Source: Solirubrobacteraceae bacterium (GTDB taxonomy: Bacteria > Actinomycetota > Thermoleophilia > Solirubrobacterales > Solirubrobacteraceae). From it: a DNA stretch of 64,000 nucleotides. The notes under the pieces are model-generated. The model saw nothing but the letters and a program-made list of their open reading frames with translations, made no database searches and was not told the origin of the DNA. Made by a program: the position numbers and the translations under genes. The stretch's first letter is position 1. The number at the start of each line of letters is the position of its first letter. Below are positions 1 through 9,070 of this stretch, one piece after another. The DNA is taken from contig JAEMQS010000006.1 in NCBI GenBank assembly GCA_016463765.1, forward strand, positions 1-64,000, written 5' to 3'.

Positions 1-47
1 CGCTGGCCATGTGAGCCGATCCTCCGGTGATAACGCCCGTACTCGTT

Positions 48-70
48 GGCCGAAACGCCTTCTTTCGGCC
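48..70. terminator. Hairpin GGCCGAAA-cgccttc-TTTCGGCC downstream of the minus-strand sugar transferase
   Basis: Perfect 8-bp inverted repeat with 7-nt loop, 3' of the CDS ending at 187. Confidence 0.5.
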
Positions 71-186
71 CGGTCGAGGCGGAACGTAGCACGCTGAACG
101 GCCAATTCTGGTGAAGTGCTGTGAACACCTCCCGGCGGTCCAAACGGACCGTGCAGGCGGTCGGAACAGACCGGCGCGGACGGGTG

Positions 187-1752
187 CTACATGCCGCCGC
201 GGCGCAGCATGTGCGGCACGGTGCGGAGCAGGATCTTCACGTCGGTCCAGAGCGACCAGTTCGCGACGTAGAGGTAGTCGATCTTGACCATCTCGTGCAG
301 CGGGATCCGCGAGGAGCCGAGGATCTGCCAGTGCCCGGTCATGCCGGGGGTGAGGTGCAGGCGACGGCGCCGCCAGCCCTCGATCTTGCTGTCCTCGTCG
401 AGCACGAGCGGGCGCGGGCCCACCAGGCTCATCTCACCGCGGAAGACGTTGAACAGCTGCGGCAGCTCGTCGAGCGAGGTCTTGCGCAGCAGCCGGCCGA
501 CGCGGGTGATCCGCGGGTCGTTCTCGATCTTGAACAGGCCGCCGCCGGCCTCGTTCTGATCGCGCAGGCCGTCTTTGAGGTCCTCGGCGTTGGCGACCAT
601 GGTCCGGAACTTCATGACCTCGAAGGTCTCGCCGTTGCGGCCCACGCGGACCTGGCGGAAGAGGATGGGGCCGCGCGAGTCGATCCGCACCGCGGCCGCG
701 ATGACCGCGAGGATCGGCGACACCGCGAGCAGACCGAGCGTCGAGCCGACGAGGTCCATCGTCCGCTTGACCATGAGCGACGAGCGGCTCATCCCGAAGT
801 TCCGGACGCCGAGCACGGTGACGCCGTCGAGCTCGTCGAAGACGACCGAGGAGCCGACGACCTCGAACATGCGCGGCAGCAGGCTCACGCGCACGCCCAG
901 GCTCTTCACGGTCCGGACCATGTCGAGGACGTACTCGCTGTCGGCCTGACGCGGCGCGAGGATCACGCGGTGCACGTCGCGGTCGGAGATCGCCTGTTCG
1001 ACACGGCGCAGCGTCCGGCGGTGATCGTGGTCCTCGTCCAGCGGGACGGTGCCGACGAGCACGGCGTTGACCGAGTGCGCGGTGCCGAGCTTGCGGTCGA
1101 TCTCGACGGCGACGTCGGAGCCGCCGACGACCAGGCAGCGCTCCTCGCGCGTGGTGCGGCTGACGACGGCGCGCGTGAGCCAGCGGCCGACGATCGCGAA
1201 GGTGAACAGGCAGAGCCACAGGCCGAGGACCTGGTCATGGCCGAGCCGGCCGTCGACGAACACGCTCTCGCCCAGCCAGAAGACGAGCGTGCAGATCGTG
1301 GACAGCTGGAAGAGCTGTGGTGTCTCGTCGAGCGTGGTCTTGCGCAGCAGGAGCTCGTCGCGGTCGTACAGACCGAGGATCTTCGCGGCCACGACGACCA
1401 TCGGGATCGCGAGCAGCGTCAGGCCCGAGACGTAGTCACTGCCGAGGACGAAGATGGACACCGTCAGCGCGAGCGTCGCCGCCAGCGCGTCGGACCAGGC
1501 CAGCGCGATGCGGTAGGTGTGCTCGCGGCGCCGGACCTCGCCCTTGACCGGTCCCTCGAAGATGGCGCCCGCCATCCGGAACCAGCCCTGCGAGCGGTTG
1601 CGCCGCGCGTTCCCGGAGCGACGGGAAACGGGTGCAGGATGCTCCGCCGCGCCGTGGCGGCGTTCACCCTTCGTTTCTGCAGCCCTCGTCGTCGTCTCCA
1701 CGCTCACGCCTCGACGCACCCCCCAGTGAGGTCGATTCCCCTGTGTTCCCAT
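187..1752 (-). CDS. Exopolysaccharide biosynthesis polyprenyl glycosylphosphotransferase (bacterial sugar transferase); true start may be downstream (e.g. MAGAIFEG)
   Basis: C-terminal KRTMDLVGS...[21 protein letters not shown]...[25 protein letters not shown]. Confidence 0.9.
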   Translation of the reverse strand: MGTQGNRPHWGVRRGVSVETTTRAAETKGERRHGAAEHPAPVSRRSGNARRNRSQGWFRMAGAIFEGPVKGEVRRREHTYRIALAWSDALAATLALTVSIFVLGSDYVSGLTLLAIPMVVVAAKILGLYDRDELLLRKTTLDETPQLFQLSTICTLVFWLGESVFVDGRLGHDQVLGLWLCLFTFAIVGRWLTRAVVSRTTREERCLVVGGSDVAVEIDRKLGTAHSVNAVLVGTVPLDEDHDHRRTLRRVEQAISDRDVHRVILAPRQADSEYVLDMVRTVKSLGVRVSLLPRMFEVVGSSVVFDELDGVTVLGVRNFGMSRSSLMVKRTMDLVGSTLGLLAVSPILAVIAAAVRIDSRGPILFRQVRVGRNGETFEVMKFRTMVANAEDLKDGLRDQNEAGGGLFKIENDPRITRVGRLLRKTSLDELPQLFNVFRGEMSLVGPRPLVLDEDSKIEGWRRRRLHLTPGMTGHWQILGSSRIPLHEMVKIDYLYVANWSLWTDVKILLRTVPHMLRRGGM

Positions 1753-1964
1753 CGGCGCCCCGGCTCTCTATCTCGACGCCCGCGTGTCCGTCATGGACTC
1801 ACGTGCATCCCCCCAACCGGGACTACCTCTCGTAGCGATGCCAGTCCGTCAACCAGCAGCGCAGCGAGCTTACGCTTGGTAGTTCTACCGACACATCCGA
1901 CATTCGTCCACAAATTGCCTGGATTGCTCCGACCAACGGGCCAGCGACCAGCCCCTGCGAGCGG

Positions 1965-2177
1965 CTACGCAGACCGCGAGCGCCGCGCGCCGACAGGCGT
2001 TTCGCAGACGCTCGACCGGCGGCGGCTGACCGGCCGGCGGCGCCGGAACCGGCGACGGGTCGTCTCGCCGCACTGCTCGGCGGCCTCGCGGTCGGCGCGC
2101 TGCGCCGCCGCACACAGGCTGACCACGCCCAGGGCCAGGGTCAGCCAGACAATGCCGAGGAGGAGCAGGACTTCCAT
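1965..2177 (-). CDS. Small single-TM hypothetical protein (MEVLLLLGIVWLTLALGVVSLCAAAQ...)
   Basis: Internal ATG of ORF 1965..2330; N-terminal hydrophobic helix followed by basic tail. Confidence 0.4.
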   Translation of the reverse strand: MEVLLLLGIVWLTLALGVVSLCAAAQRADREAAEQCGETTRRRFRRRRPVSRRRSSVCETPVGARRSRSA

Positions 2178-2189
2178 GGGCTGGGATCG

Positions 2190-4055
2190 TTGTTCGGCAC
2201 GGTGGCCGTGGTGCTGGAGACCCGGGACATGACGAGGCCGCACTGTGCGGGAATTCGCAGGCTGAGAGCACCCGCGAACGCAACAATGCACCCCGCTTCG
2301 GACAGCATGTTCGTGACAGACGGCACGCACCGGGGACGGGGTCCGACAGCCGTCGCGCTCGAACGTTCGCCCGCCGAACTACAGAAGGCCGCGAGCCATA
2401 CCGATTGCATACTCGTGGCCACCTGGTTGCCCCCCGATCCGCTCGATCCTCCCGAGGTGTCCGCTTCCGCCCGCCGCGGTGACGTACCTCAGGCGCCTCC
2501 CGCCACATCGCTGCCGCTCGGCGGCGCGGGAGCGGGCACCATCCTTCCGCCGGCCCGGCCGGCCGGAGATCTGTTCGAGGGCGCGGCGTGGACGCTGGTC
2601 AGCGTGCTCACGGACGCCGTGGCGCTCGCCGCGGCCGTGATCGCCGCCGCCCGTCTGGCCGGTGCCGCCACGCCGTCGACGACCGCCCTCGGGCTGCTCG
2701 CCATCGTGGTGGCCGTGACCGTCCTGCGCATGGGCGCTCGCGGCATGTACGGGGCGCGCCCCGCCCGCATGCCCCTGAGCGACCAGCTCGTCCTCGTCTT
2801 CTCCTCGGTCGGCGGGGCGGCGCTCCTCGCCCTCGCGGGGGCAGCGATCGCCGACGCCACCCGCGTCGACGTGCTCACCGTCACCTGGGCCTGGTGCACG
2901 GCGACCCTCGCGCTCACCGCAGGCCGTTCCCTGCTGTGGGCAGCACGCCGCCATGCCCGCCGCCGAGGCCGCAGCGGGAAGCGCACGATCATCGTGGGCG
3001 CCGGCGAGATCGGCGCGCAACTCGCCGAGCGGCTCATCGACACGCCCGAGCTCGGTCTCATCCCGATCGGCTTCGTCGACGGCAACCCCCCGCAGTCCGG
3101 GCGGTTCGACGTGCTCCCGCCGCTGCTCGGCGCCCCCGACCGGCTCGACCAGATCGTCGTCGGCACCGGCGCAGAACACGTCATCTTCGCGTTCACGCGC
3201 GAACCGGACTCGGTGGTGCTGCCGCTGCTGCGCCGCTGCCAGCGGCTCGGGATCGAGGTCTCCGTCGTCCCCCGCCTGTTCGAGAACGTCAACGACCGCC
3301 AGTGGGTCGAACACGTCGGCGGCCTGCCGCTCATCGAGCTGCGCCAGACCGACCCGCACGGCTGGCAGTTCGCCGCCAAGCACGCCTCGGATCGGCTCAT
3401 CGCGCTCGTCCTGGTCGTCCTGCTGGCCCCCGTCCTCGCGCTGCTCGCGCTCGGGACGCGCGCGTCGTCGCCCGGGCCGATCCTGTTCCGCCAGCGGCGC
3501 ATCGGCCGCGACGGCACGGAGTTCGACATCCTGAAGTTCCGCTCCATGCGCCTGGCGCCCAAGGAGACCGACCAGGTCTTCCAGGCGAAGGTCGCCCGTG
3601 CCGGGGTCGCCCCCGGCGGCGTCGAGGGACTCGACCGGCGCACGCCCTTCGGCGCGTTCATCCGCCGCACGTCGCTCGACGAGCTGCCGCAGCTGCTCAA
3701 CGTGCTCATGGGGCACATGAGCCTCGTCGGACCCCGTCCCGAGCGCCCGGAGTTCGTCGAGATGTTCGGCGAGGCGCTCAACCGCTACGACGACCGCCAC
3801 CTCGTCAAGTCCGGCATCACCGGCTGGGCCCAGGTTCACGGGCTGCGCGGGCAGACGTCGCTGGCCGAGCGCGTCGAGTGGGACAACTGGTACATCCAGA
3901 ACTGGTCGCTCTGGCTCGATGTGAAGATCCTCTTCCTGACCCCGCTGGCTGTGCTCCGCGCCCCGGACGAGCCCAGGGTCACGGACACGCCCACCCCCGG
4001 CACGGCCGAGGCGGATCAGCCCGCAACCCTGGAGGCCCGATGGAAGGCGAGCTGA
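2190..4055 (+). CDS. Undecaprenyl-phosphate sugar phosphotransferase (polyprenyl glycosylphosphotransferase); start uncertain, probably further downstream
   Basis: TM segments, CoA-binding-like Rossmann domain (TIIVGAGEIGAQLAERL), C-terminal FRQRRIGRDGTEFDILKFRSM...[30 protein letters not shown]. Confidence 0.9.
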   Translation: MFGTVAVVLETRDMTRPHCAGIRRLRAPANATMHPASDSMFVTDGTHRGRGPTAVALERSPAELQKAASHTDCILVATWLPPDPLDPPEVSASARRGDVPQAPPATSLPLGGAGAGTILPPARPAGDLFEGAAWTLVSVLTDAVALAAAVIAAARLAGAATPSTTALGLLAIVVAVTVLRMGARGMYGARPARMPLSDQLVLVFSSVGGAALLALAGAAIADATRVDVLTVTWAWCTATLALTAGRSLLWAARRHARRRGRSGKRTIIVGAGEIGAQLAERLIDTPELGLIPIGFVDGNPPQSGRFDVLPPLLGAPDRLDQIVVGTGAEHVIFAFTREPDSVVLPLLRRCQRLGIEVSVVPRLFENVNDRQWVEHVGGLPLIELRQTDPHGWQFAAKHASDRLIALVLVVLLAPVLALLALGTRASSPGPILFRQRRIGRDGTEFDILKFRSMRLAPKETDQVFQAKVARAGVAPGGVEGLDRRTPFGAFIRRTSLDELPQLLNVLMGHMSLVGPRPERPEFVEMFGEALNRYDDRHLVKSGITGWAQVHGLRGQTSLAERVEWDNWYIQNWSLWLDVKILFLTPLAVLRAPDEPRVTDTPTPGTAEADQPATLEARWKAS

Positions 4056-5716
4056 TCGCAGTCGTCGCCGTCGCCGCGCTCGCCATCGCCGCGATCGGCG
4101 CGCTCGCCTGGGCGCTCGGAGGCTGGCGCCGCGCGGACGTCCACGCCCGGGAGATCCTGCTCGGGGAGCGCGAGGCCGACCTGCAGGCGGCACGGTACGA
4201 GTCCGCCCTGCACCGTGACCGCGTCGAGGTGCTGCACCGCGCCGCCGACCGGCTGACGAGCGCCGCCCCGGACGACCGGCTGCCCGGCACGATCCTCGAA
4301 CTGCTGCTCGACGCCGTGCGCGCCCCCGCGGGGACGCTGCACCTCGTGCGCGAAGGCGATGTCGCGGCCCCGGCCGTCGCGGCCCAGGGGCTGAGCCCCG
4401 GCGTCCTGCCCACCATCCGCCTCGGCGACGGGCCCGCCGGCCACGCCTGGCGCGACGGGCGGATCGCGACGGGCGAGCACGATCTCGGCCACGCGATCGA
4501 CAGCCCGAACGGCACCGTCCCCGCGGTGTTCGAGGTCGCCGTGCCGCTGCGCGACGGCGATCGGGTCCTCGCGGTCGCCCGCCTCGTCAGCACGGACGAA
4601 CGCGGCTATGGCGCCGGCCAGCTCCTGACCGCCGAGAAGGTCGCCGCCCTAGGCGCCCTGGCCCTCGCCCACCGCGAGCTGCGGGCAGCCGCACTGCAGG
4701 CGACCCGCGTCAACGCCGCCGTCCTCGACGCCACCCCCGACGCGCTGGCGCTGCTGGCCGCCGACGGCACCGTCATCGTCGAGAACGAGCCGATGCGCGA
4801 GCTGCGCGCCGCGGGCGTCGAACCCGTCACCGACCTCCAGGCCGAGGGCGAGCTGCGCGACGAGCTGCCCAACCCGGCCGGGGACGGTGTGCTCCTGCGC
4901 TTCAGCACCCCGATGCGCGACGAGACCGGCACGCCGCTCGGACGGGTCGTCGTGCTGCGCGACATCACCGGCGAGCGGGAGTCCGAGCGCCTGAAGGACG
5001 AGTTCTTCGCCCTCGTCAGCCACGAGCTGCGCACCCCGCTGACGTCGATCATCGGCTACCTCGACCTCGTCCTCGACGACGGCGAGGGGCTCGACGCCGA
5101 CACCCAGCGCTTCCTCGAGGTCGTGCAGCGCAACGCGCGCCGGCTGCTGCGCCTGGTGGGTGACCTGCTCTTCGTCGCCCAGGTCGAGGCCGGGCAGCTG
5201 TCGCTCGAACAGACCCAGGTCGACCTCGGCCAGATCGCGGCCGAGGCGGTCGAGGCGGCCCGGCCTCGGGCCGAGGGCAACGGCGTGTCGCTCGTCCTCT
5301 CCGCCGAGCCGGCGCGGCCCCTCTCCGGCGACCGCGACCGCTTCGGGCAGATGCTCGACAACCTCATCGGCAACGCGGTGAAGTTCTCGCCCGACGGCGG
5401 CCACGTCGAGGTCTCCCTCTCCGACGAGGGCAACGCCGCGATCCTCGAAGTGCGCGACACCGGCATGGGCATCCCGCCCGAGGACCTCGACCGCCTGTTC
5501 GAGCGCTTCTTCCGGTCCTCGGACGCAACGCGGCGGGCGGTGCCCGGCGTGGGCCTCGGCCTCACGATCGTCAAGGCGATCGTCGACGCGCACGGCGGCA
5601 CCATCGAGGTCGCCAGCGACCCGCGGGAGGGCACGACCTTCCTCATCACGCTGCCCTACCGCTCGCGCCCGGAGCTGGACCTCGACGAGCCCGGAGCGCT
5701 GGAAGTCGGCCGGTAG
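4040..5716 (+). CDS. Sensor histidine kinase (N-terminal TM, GAF-like and PAS-like regions, HisKA, HATPase_c)
   Basis: ATG at 4040 inside ORF 2588..5716; ALVSHELRTPLTSIIGYLDL, DNLIGNAVKFSPDGG, DTGMGIPPEDLDRLFERFFRS, GLGLTIVKAIV. Confidence 0.92.
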   Translation: MEGELIAVVAVAALAIAAIGALAWALGGWRRADVHAREILLGEREADLQAARYESALHRDRVEVLHRAADRLTSAAPDDRLPGTILELLLDAVRAPAGTLHLVREGDVAAPAVAAQGLSPGVLPTIRLGDGPAGHAWRDGRIATGEHDLGHAIDSPNGTVPAVFEVAVPLRDGDRVLAVARLVSTDERGYGAGQLLTAEKVAALGALALAHRELRAAALQATRVNAAVLDATPDALALLAADGTVIVENEPMRELRAAGVEPVTDLQAEGELRDELPNPAGDGVLLRFSTPMRDETGTPLGRVVVLRDITGERESERLKDEFFALVSHELRTPLTSIIGYLDLVLDDGEGLDADTQRFLEVVQRNARRLLRLVGDLLFVAQVEAGQLSLEQTQVDLGQIAAEAVEAARPRAEGNGVSLVLSAEPARPLSGDRDRFGQMLDNLIGNAVKFSPDGGHVEVSLSDEGNAAILEVRDTGMGIPPEDLDRLFERFFRSSDATRRAVPGVGLGLTIVKAIVDAHGGTIEVASDPREGTTFLITLPYRSRPELDLDEPGALEVGR

Positions 5717-5718
5717 CC

Positions 5719-6414
5719 CTACGCGGGCCGGTACCGGTACCCGAACCCGCGCACGGTCTCGATCGGGACTGTCTCCCCGTCCTTCAGCGCGCCTTCGAGC
5801 TTGCGCCGGAGGTAGCCGACGTAGAGCTTGACCTGATCGGGCGCGACCGCCGTGCTGTCACCCCACACGAGGTCGAGCAGCTGGTCGCGGCTCAGCACCT
5901 GGTCGGTGTGGCGGACGAACGCGAGCAGCAGCCGGAACTCCAGCGGCGTCAGCTGGACGCTGGTCCCGCGGACGGTGACCTCCGCGTTGGCGACGTCGAC
6001 ACCGAGCAGATCGTCCTGGTAGGTCTCGCGCTCGGGCGGGCGCTGCGACGTGGCGCGCCGCAGCAGGGCGTTGATGCGGGCCAGCAGCTCCTGCCGGCCG
6101 AAGGGCTTCGTCACGTAGTCGTCCGCGCCGCCCTGCAGGCCGCGGACCTTCTCGAGCTCTGCGTTGGCGGCCGTGAGCATCACCACGGGGACGTCGGTGA
6201 GGTCGCGGACGCGCTCCAGCGTCTGCCACCCGTCGAGGTCGGGCATCGTGACGTCGAGCAGGATGATGTCCGGCCGCGCGTCGTAGAGGATCTTCAGGGC
6301 CTCGCGGCCGTCGCGCGCCTCGCGCACGAGGCAGCCGGCCCGTTCGAGCATCTCCCGCAGGAGGCCCCGGACATCAGGGTCGTCGTCAACGACCAGTACG
6401 CGCGCATCCCTCAC
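5719..6414 (-). CDS. OmpR/PhoB-type response regulator (GTG start proposed; ORF extends to 6474)
   Basis: RVLVVDDDPDVRGLL, IILLDVTMPDLDGW, DYVTKPFGRQEL, winged-helix LTPLEFRLLLAFVRHTDQVLSRDQLLDLVWG. Confidence 0.92.
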   Translation of the reverse strand: MRDARVLVVDDDPDVRGLLREMLERAGCLVREARDGREALKILYDARPDIILLDVTMPDLDGWQTLERVRDLTDVPVVMLTAANAELEKVRGLQGGADDYVTKPFGRQELLARINALLRRATSQRPPERETYQDDLLGVDVANAEVTVRGTSVQLTPLEFRLLLAFVRHTDQVLSRDQLLDLVWGDSTAVAPDQVKLYVGYLRRKLEGALKDGETVPIETVRGFGYRYRPA

Positions 6415-6475
6415 GCCGTTCTCATACCAGATGGCTCCGTCGGTCACGCCCGGTCGGGGCACCCTCACAGGCACG

Positions 6476-6847
6476 ATGGCACGGATCTATCTGAGCGAGC
6501 CGAACCTGGAAACGCGCGATCTTCTCGCGCATCTGGTGACCCGGCTGGGCCACGACCTCGTCGACGCCGACGCAGACGTGGTCCTCGTCGAACCCGTCGT
6601 CGACGGCCCGGGTGCCGTGGGCCTGGCGCGGCGCGGGTCCCCGCACGCCCGCGTCGTCGTGTGCTCCATCGCGCTGCACGACCGCAGGCAGCTTGCGGAC
6701 CTCGGCGCCGACGCCTTCCTGCTCAAGCCGTTCGGCCGCGCCGAACTGGCCGCGGCGATCGCCGGCGATCACGACGCCGACCAGACGGCGGGCGGATCGA
6801 CGAGCAGCTCCCGGAGCCTGCCGGGCGCCAGCGGCCGCGCGAAGTGA
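6476..6847 (+). CDS. Receiver-only (REC-like) protein with Glu at the phospho-acceptor position
   Basis: MARIYLSEPNLETRDLL...ADVVLVEPVVDG...VVVCSIAL...AFLLKPFGRAEL; gac gtg gtc ctc gtc gaa ccc = DVVLVEP. Confidence 0.7.
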   Translation: MARIYLSEPNLETRDLLAHLVTRLGHDLVDADADVVLVEPVVDGPGAVGLARRGSPHARVVVCSIALHDRRQLADLGADAFLLKPFGRAELAAAIAGDHDADQTAGGSTSSSRSLPGASGRAK

Positions 6848-8319
6848 AAGCCCTGGCCGTGGGCGCAGCGCAGCGCTGAGAGCCGCCGCAGCTGCTGCGG
6901 GCTCTCCACCCCCTCGGCGACGACCGTGAGCCCGAGCGCGGTCGCCATGTGGATGATCGCGGCGACCAGCAGGGCGTCCTCGCCCTCGTCGGACCGGCCC
7001 AGTGAGGCGACGAACGACCGGTCGACCTTGATCGCGTCGAAGCGCAGCCGCTTGAGCTGCGCCAGCGAGGCGTAGCCGGTGCCGAAGTCGTCGAGCACGA
7101 GGCGCACCCCGAGGCGGCGCAGGCGTGCCAGCGCGGCCTCGGCGGCCTCGGCGTCGCTGTCGTCGACGAGCGAGCTCTCGGTGATCTCCAGCGCCAGCAG
7201 CCCGGGCGGCAGGCCGCTGTCGCGCAGCGCCGCCTTGACCGTCTCCTCGAGCGCGTCCGGGCGGCTGAGCTGGCGCGCGGACAGGTTGACGGCCAGTTCG
7301 AGGGGCGGCGGATCGCCGTCACCCCCGCGCCACGCGGCCGCCTGCATCGTCGCGTGACGCAGGACCCACGCCCCCACGCTGCGGATCAGACCCGATTCCT
7401 CGGCGATGTCGACGAACTGGTCGGGCCCGATGAGGCCCAGCCGCGGGTGCTGCCAGCGCACGAGGGCCTCGACCCCCACGATGCGCCCCTCGCGCAGGCC
7501 GATGATCGGTTGGTACTCCAGGCGCAGCTCGTCGCGCTCGACGGCGGTGCGCAGCTCGTTCTCGATCTGCAGCCGGTCGACCAGCCGCTCGCGCATCTGG
7601 GCGTCGAAGATCTCGTGCCGCATCCCGCCCCGGCGCTTGGCGCGATCCAGCGCGCTGTTGGCGTCGGCCAGAAGGTCTCCGGGACGGCGGTGCCCGTCGC
7701 GAGCGAGCGCCACGCCCGCGCTGACGGTCAGGACGAACTGGCGGTCACCCGTGCCCATGGGCTCGTCGAGCGTCGAGAGCAGGCGGGTGGCGACGTCGTG
7801 CACCGCCCGCTCGGACTCGAGCTGCACGCAGAGCACCGCGAACTCGTCGGCACCGACCCGGGAGAGCGTGTCACCGGGCCGCAGCACCGCCCGCAGCCGG
7901 CGGGAGAGCTCGACGAGCGCCGCGTCGCCGCCCTCGCTGCCGAGCCAGTCGTTCAGGCGCCCGAAGCGGTCGACGTCGATCTGGATGACCGCGGTCACCG
8001 ACGGGTGGCGCAGGGCGAGGGCCAGGGCGTGGTCGAGGCGGTCGAGGAGCAGCTCGCGGTTCGGCAGGCCGGTGAGCGGGTCGTACATCCCCTGGCGGTG
8101 CAGCGCGCGCTCGAGGTCGGCAATGCGCCGCTCGCGGGCCCGCAGCGCGGCCCGCAGCAGCTGGAGCTCGTCCTCGGTCACCGCCGCGCTCCCGGCCCAG
8201 GGGCGAGCGGGCCGCTCGCGGCGACGACGACGAGCAGAAGCAGACCGGTCCGTGGCACAGTGGCCTCGTTCGCCGCAAGTGGCGCCTCCCCTGCGCAGCG
8301 CGCGTGTGTGGTCAGGCAC
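6769..8319 (-). CDS. GGDEF/EAL domain protein (putative c-di-GMP phosphodiesterase/diguanylate cyclase)
   Basis: DPLTGLPNRELLLDRL, RVGADEFAVL, GVEALVRWQHP, DDFGTGYASLAQLK, KVDRSFV, EGVES. Confidence 0.93.
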   Translation of the reverse strand: MPDHTRALRRGGATCGERGHCATDRSASARRRRRERPARPWAGSAAVTEDELQLLRAALRARERRIADLERALHRQGMYDPLTGLPNRELLLDRLDHALALALRHPSVTAVIQIDVDRFGRLNDWLGSEGGDAALVELSRRLRAVLRPGDTLSRVGADEFAVLCVQLESERAVHDVATRLLSTLDEPMGTGDRQFVLTVSAGVALARDGHRRPGDLLADANSALDRAKRRGGMRHEIFDAQMRERLVDRLQIENELRTAVERDELRLEYQPIIGLREGRIVGVEALVRWQHPRLGLIGPDQFVDIAEESGLIRSVGAWVLRHATMQAAAWRGGDGDPPPLELAVNLSARQLSRPDALEETVKAALRDSGLPPGLLALEITESSLVDDSDAEAAEAALARLRRLGVRLVLDDFGTGYASLAQLKRLRFDAIKVDRSFVASLGRSDEGEDALLVAAIIHMATALGLTVVAEGVESPQQLRRLSALRCAHGQGFHFARPLAPGRLRELLVDPPAVWSAS

Positions 8320-8352
8320 GCAGCGGCGGGTACCGCGCGGGACCAGTGCGGC

Positions 8353-9066
8353 TCAGCCCAGCTCGGCGATCTGCTGACGCGCGACGGCGGCCAGGACGCG
8401 CTCCACGGCCTCGTCCAGATCGTCGGTCAGCAGCACGCGGTCGAGGTCCTGTTCGCTGATGCGGTGAAAGCCGAGGAGCTCGTCGCGCATCCAGCGCACC
8501 AGCCCGCCCCAGTGATCGCTCCCGATGAGGATCACCGGGAAGTCCTTGATCTTCTGGGTCTGGATGAGCGTCAGGCACTCGAAGAGCTCGTCGAGCGTCC
8601 CGAACCCGCCCGGCAGCGCGAGGTAGGCGCTGGCGTAGCGCACGAACATGACCTTGCGGCAGAAGAAGTAGTGGAAGTGGACCTCGAGGTCGACGTAGCG
8701 GTTGACGCGCTCCTCGGCGGGCAGGTCGATCGTCAGGCCGACCGAGAGGGCCTGGGCCTCGCGGGCGCCCTTGTTGGCCGCCTCCATCGCGCCCGGCCCG
8801 CCGCCGGTGATGACCGCGAGTCCGGCCTCGCCGAGCTTGCGGCCCAGCTCCACGGACCGGTGGTACTCCGGGTGGTCGATCGCCGTCCGCGCCGATCCGA
8901 ACACCGATGCCGCGGGGCTCACGTGCGTCAGTGCTGCGAACCCCCGTCGCAGTTCGTCGGCCATGCGCGCGACCCGCTGCTCGTCGGTCAGCTCGCTGAC
9001 GACGCGCAGCTCCTCGGCGCGGATGACCTCTTCGTCGGGGGTGAGCGGGCGGCGCGGTTCAGTCAC
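8353..9066 (-). CDS. LOG-family / TIGR00730-type Rossmann protein (GTG start proposed)
   Basis: ITGGGPGAMEAANKGA and PGGFGTLDE motifs. Confidence 0.9.
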   Translation of the reverse strand: MTEPRRPLTPDEEVIRAEELRVVSELTDEQRVARMADELRRGFAALTHVSPAASVFGSARTAIDHPEYHRSVELGRKLGEAGLAVITGGGPGAMEAANKGAREAQALSVGLTIDLPAEERVNRYVDLEVHFHYFFCRKVMFVRYASAYLALPGGFGTLDELFECLTLIQTQKIKDFPVILIGSDHWGGLVRWMRDELLGFHRISEQDLDRVLLTDDLDEAVERVLAAVARQQIAELG

Positions 9067-9070
9067 GGGC

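Noticed and set aside
121-2232. 703-aa + strand ORF
   Set aside because: Antisense shadow of the sugar transferase 187..1752; composition (RHDDEQ-rich, no domain) is typical of high-GC antisense frames.
2379-4193. 604-aa - strand ORF
   Set aside because: Antisense to the sugar transferase 2190..4055, no recognisable domain.
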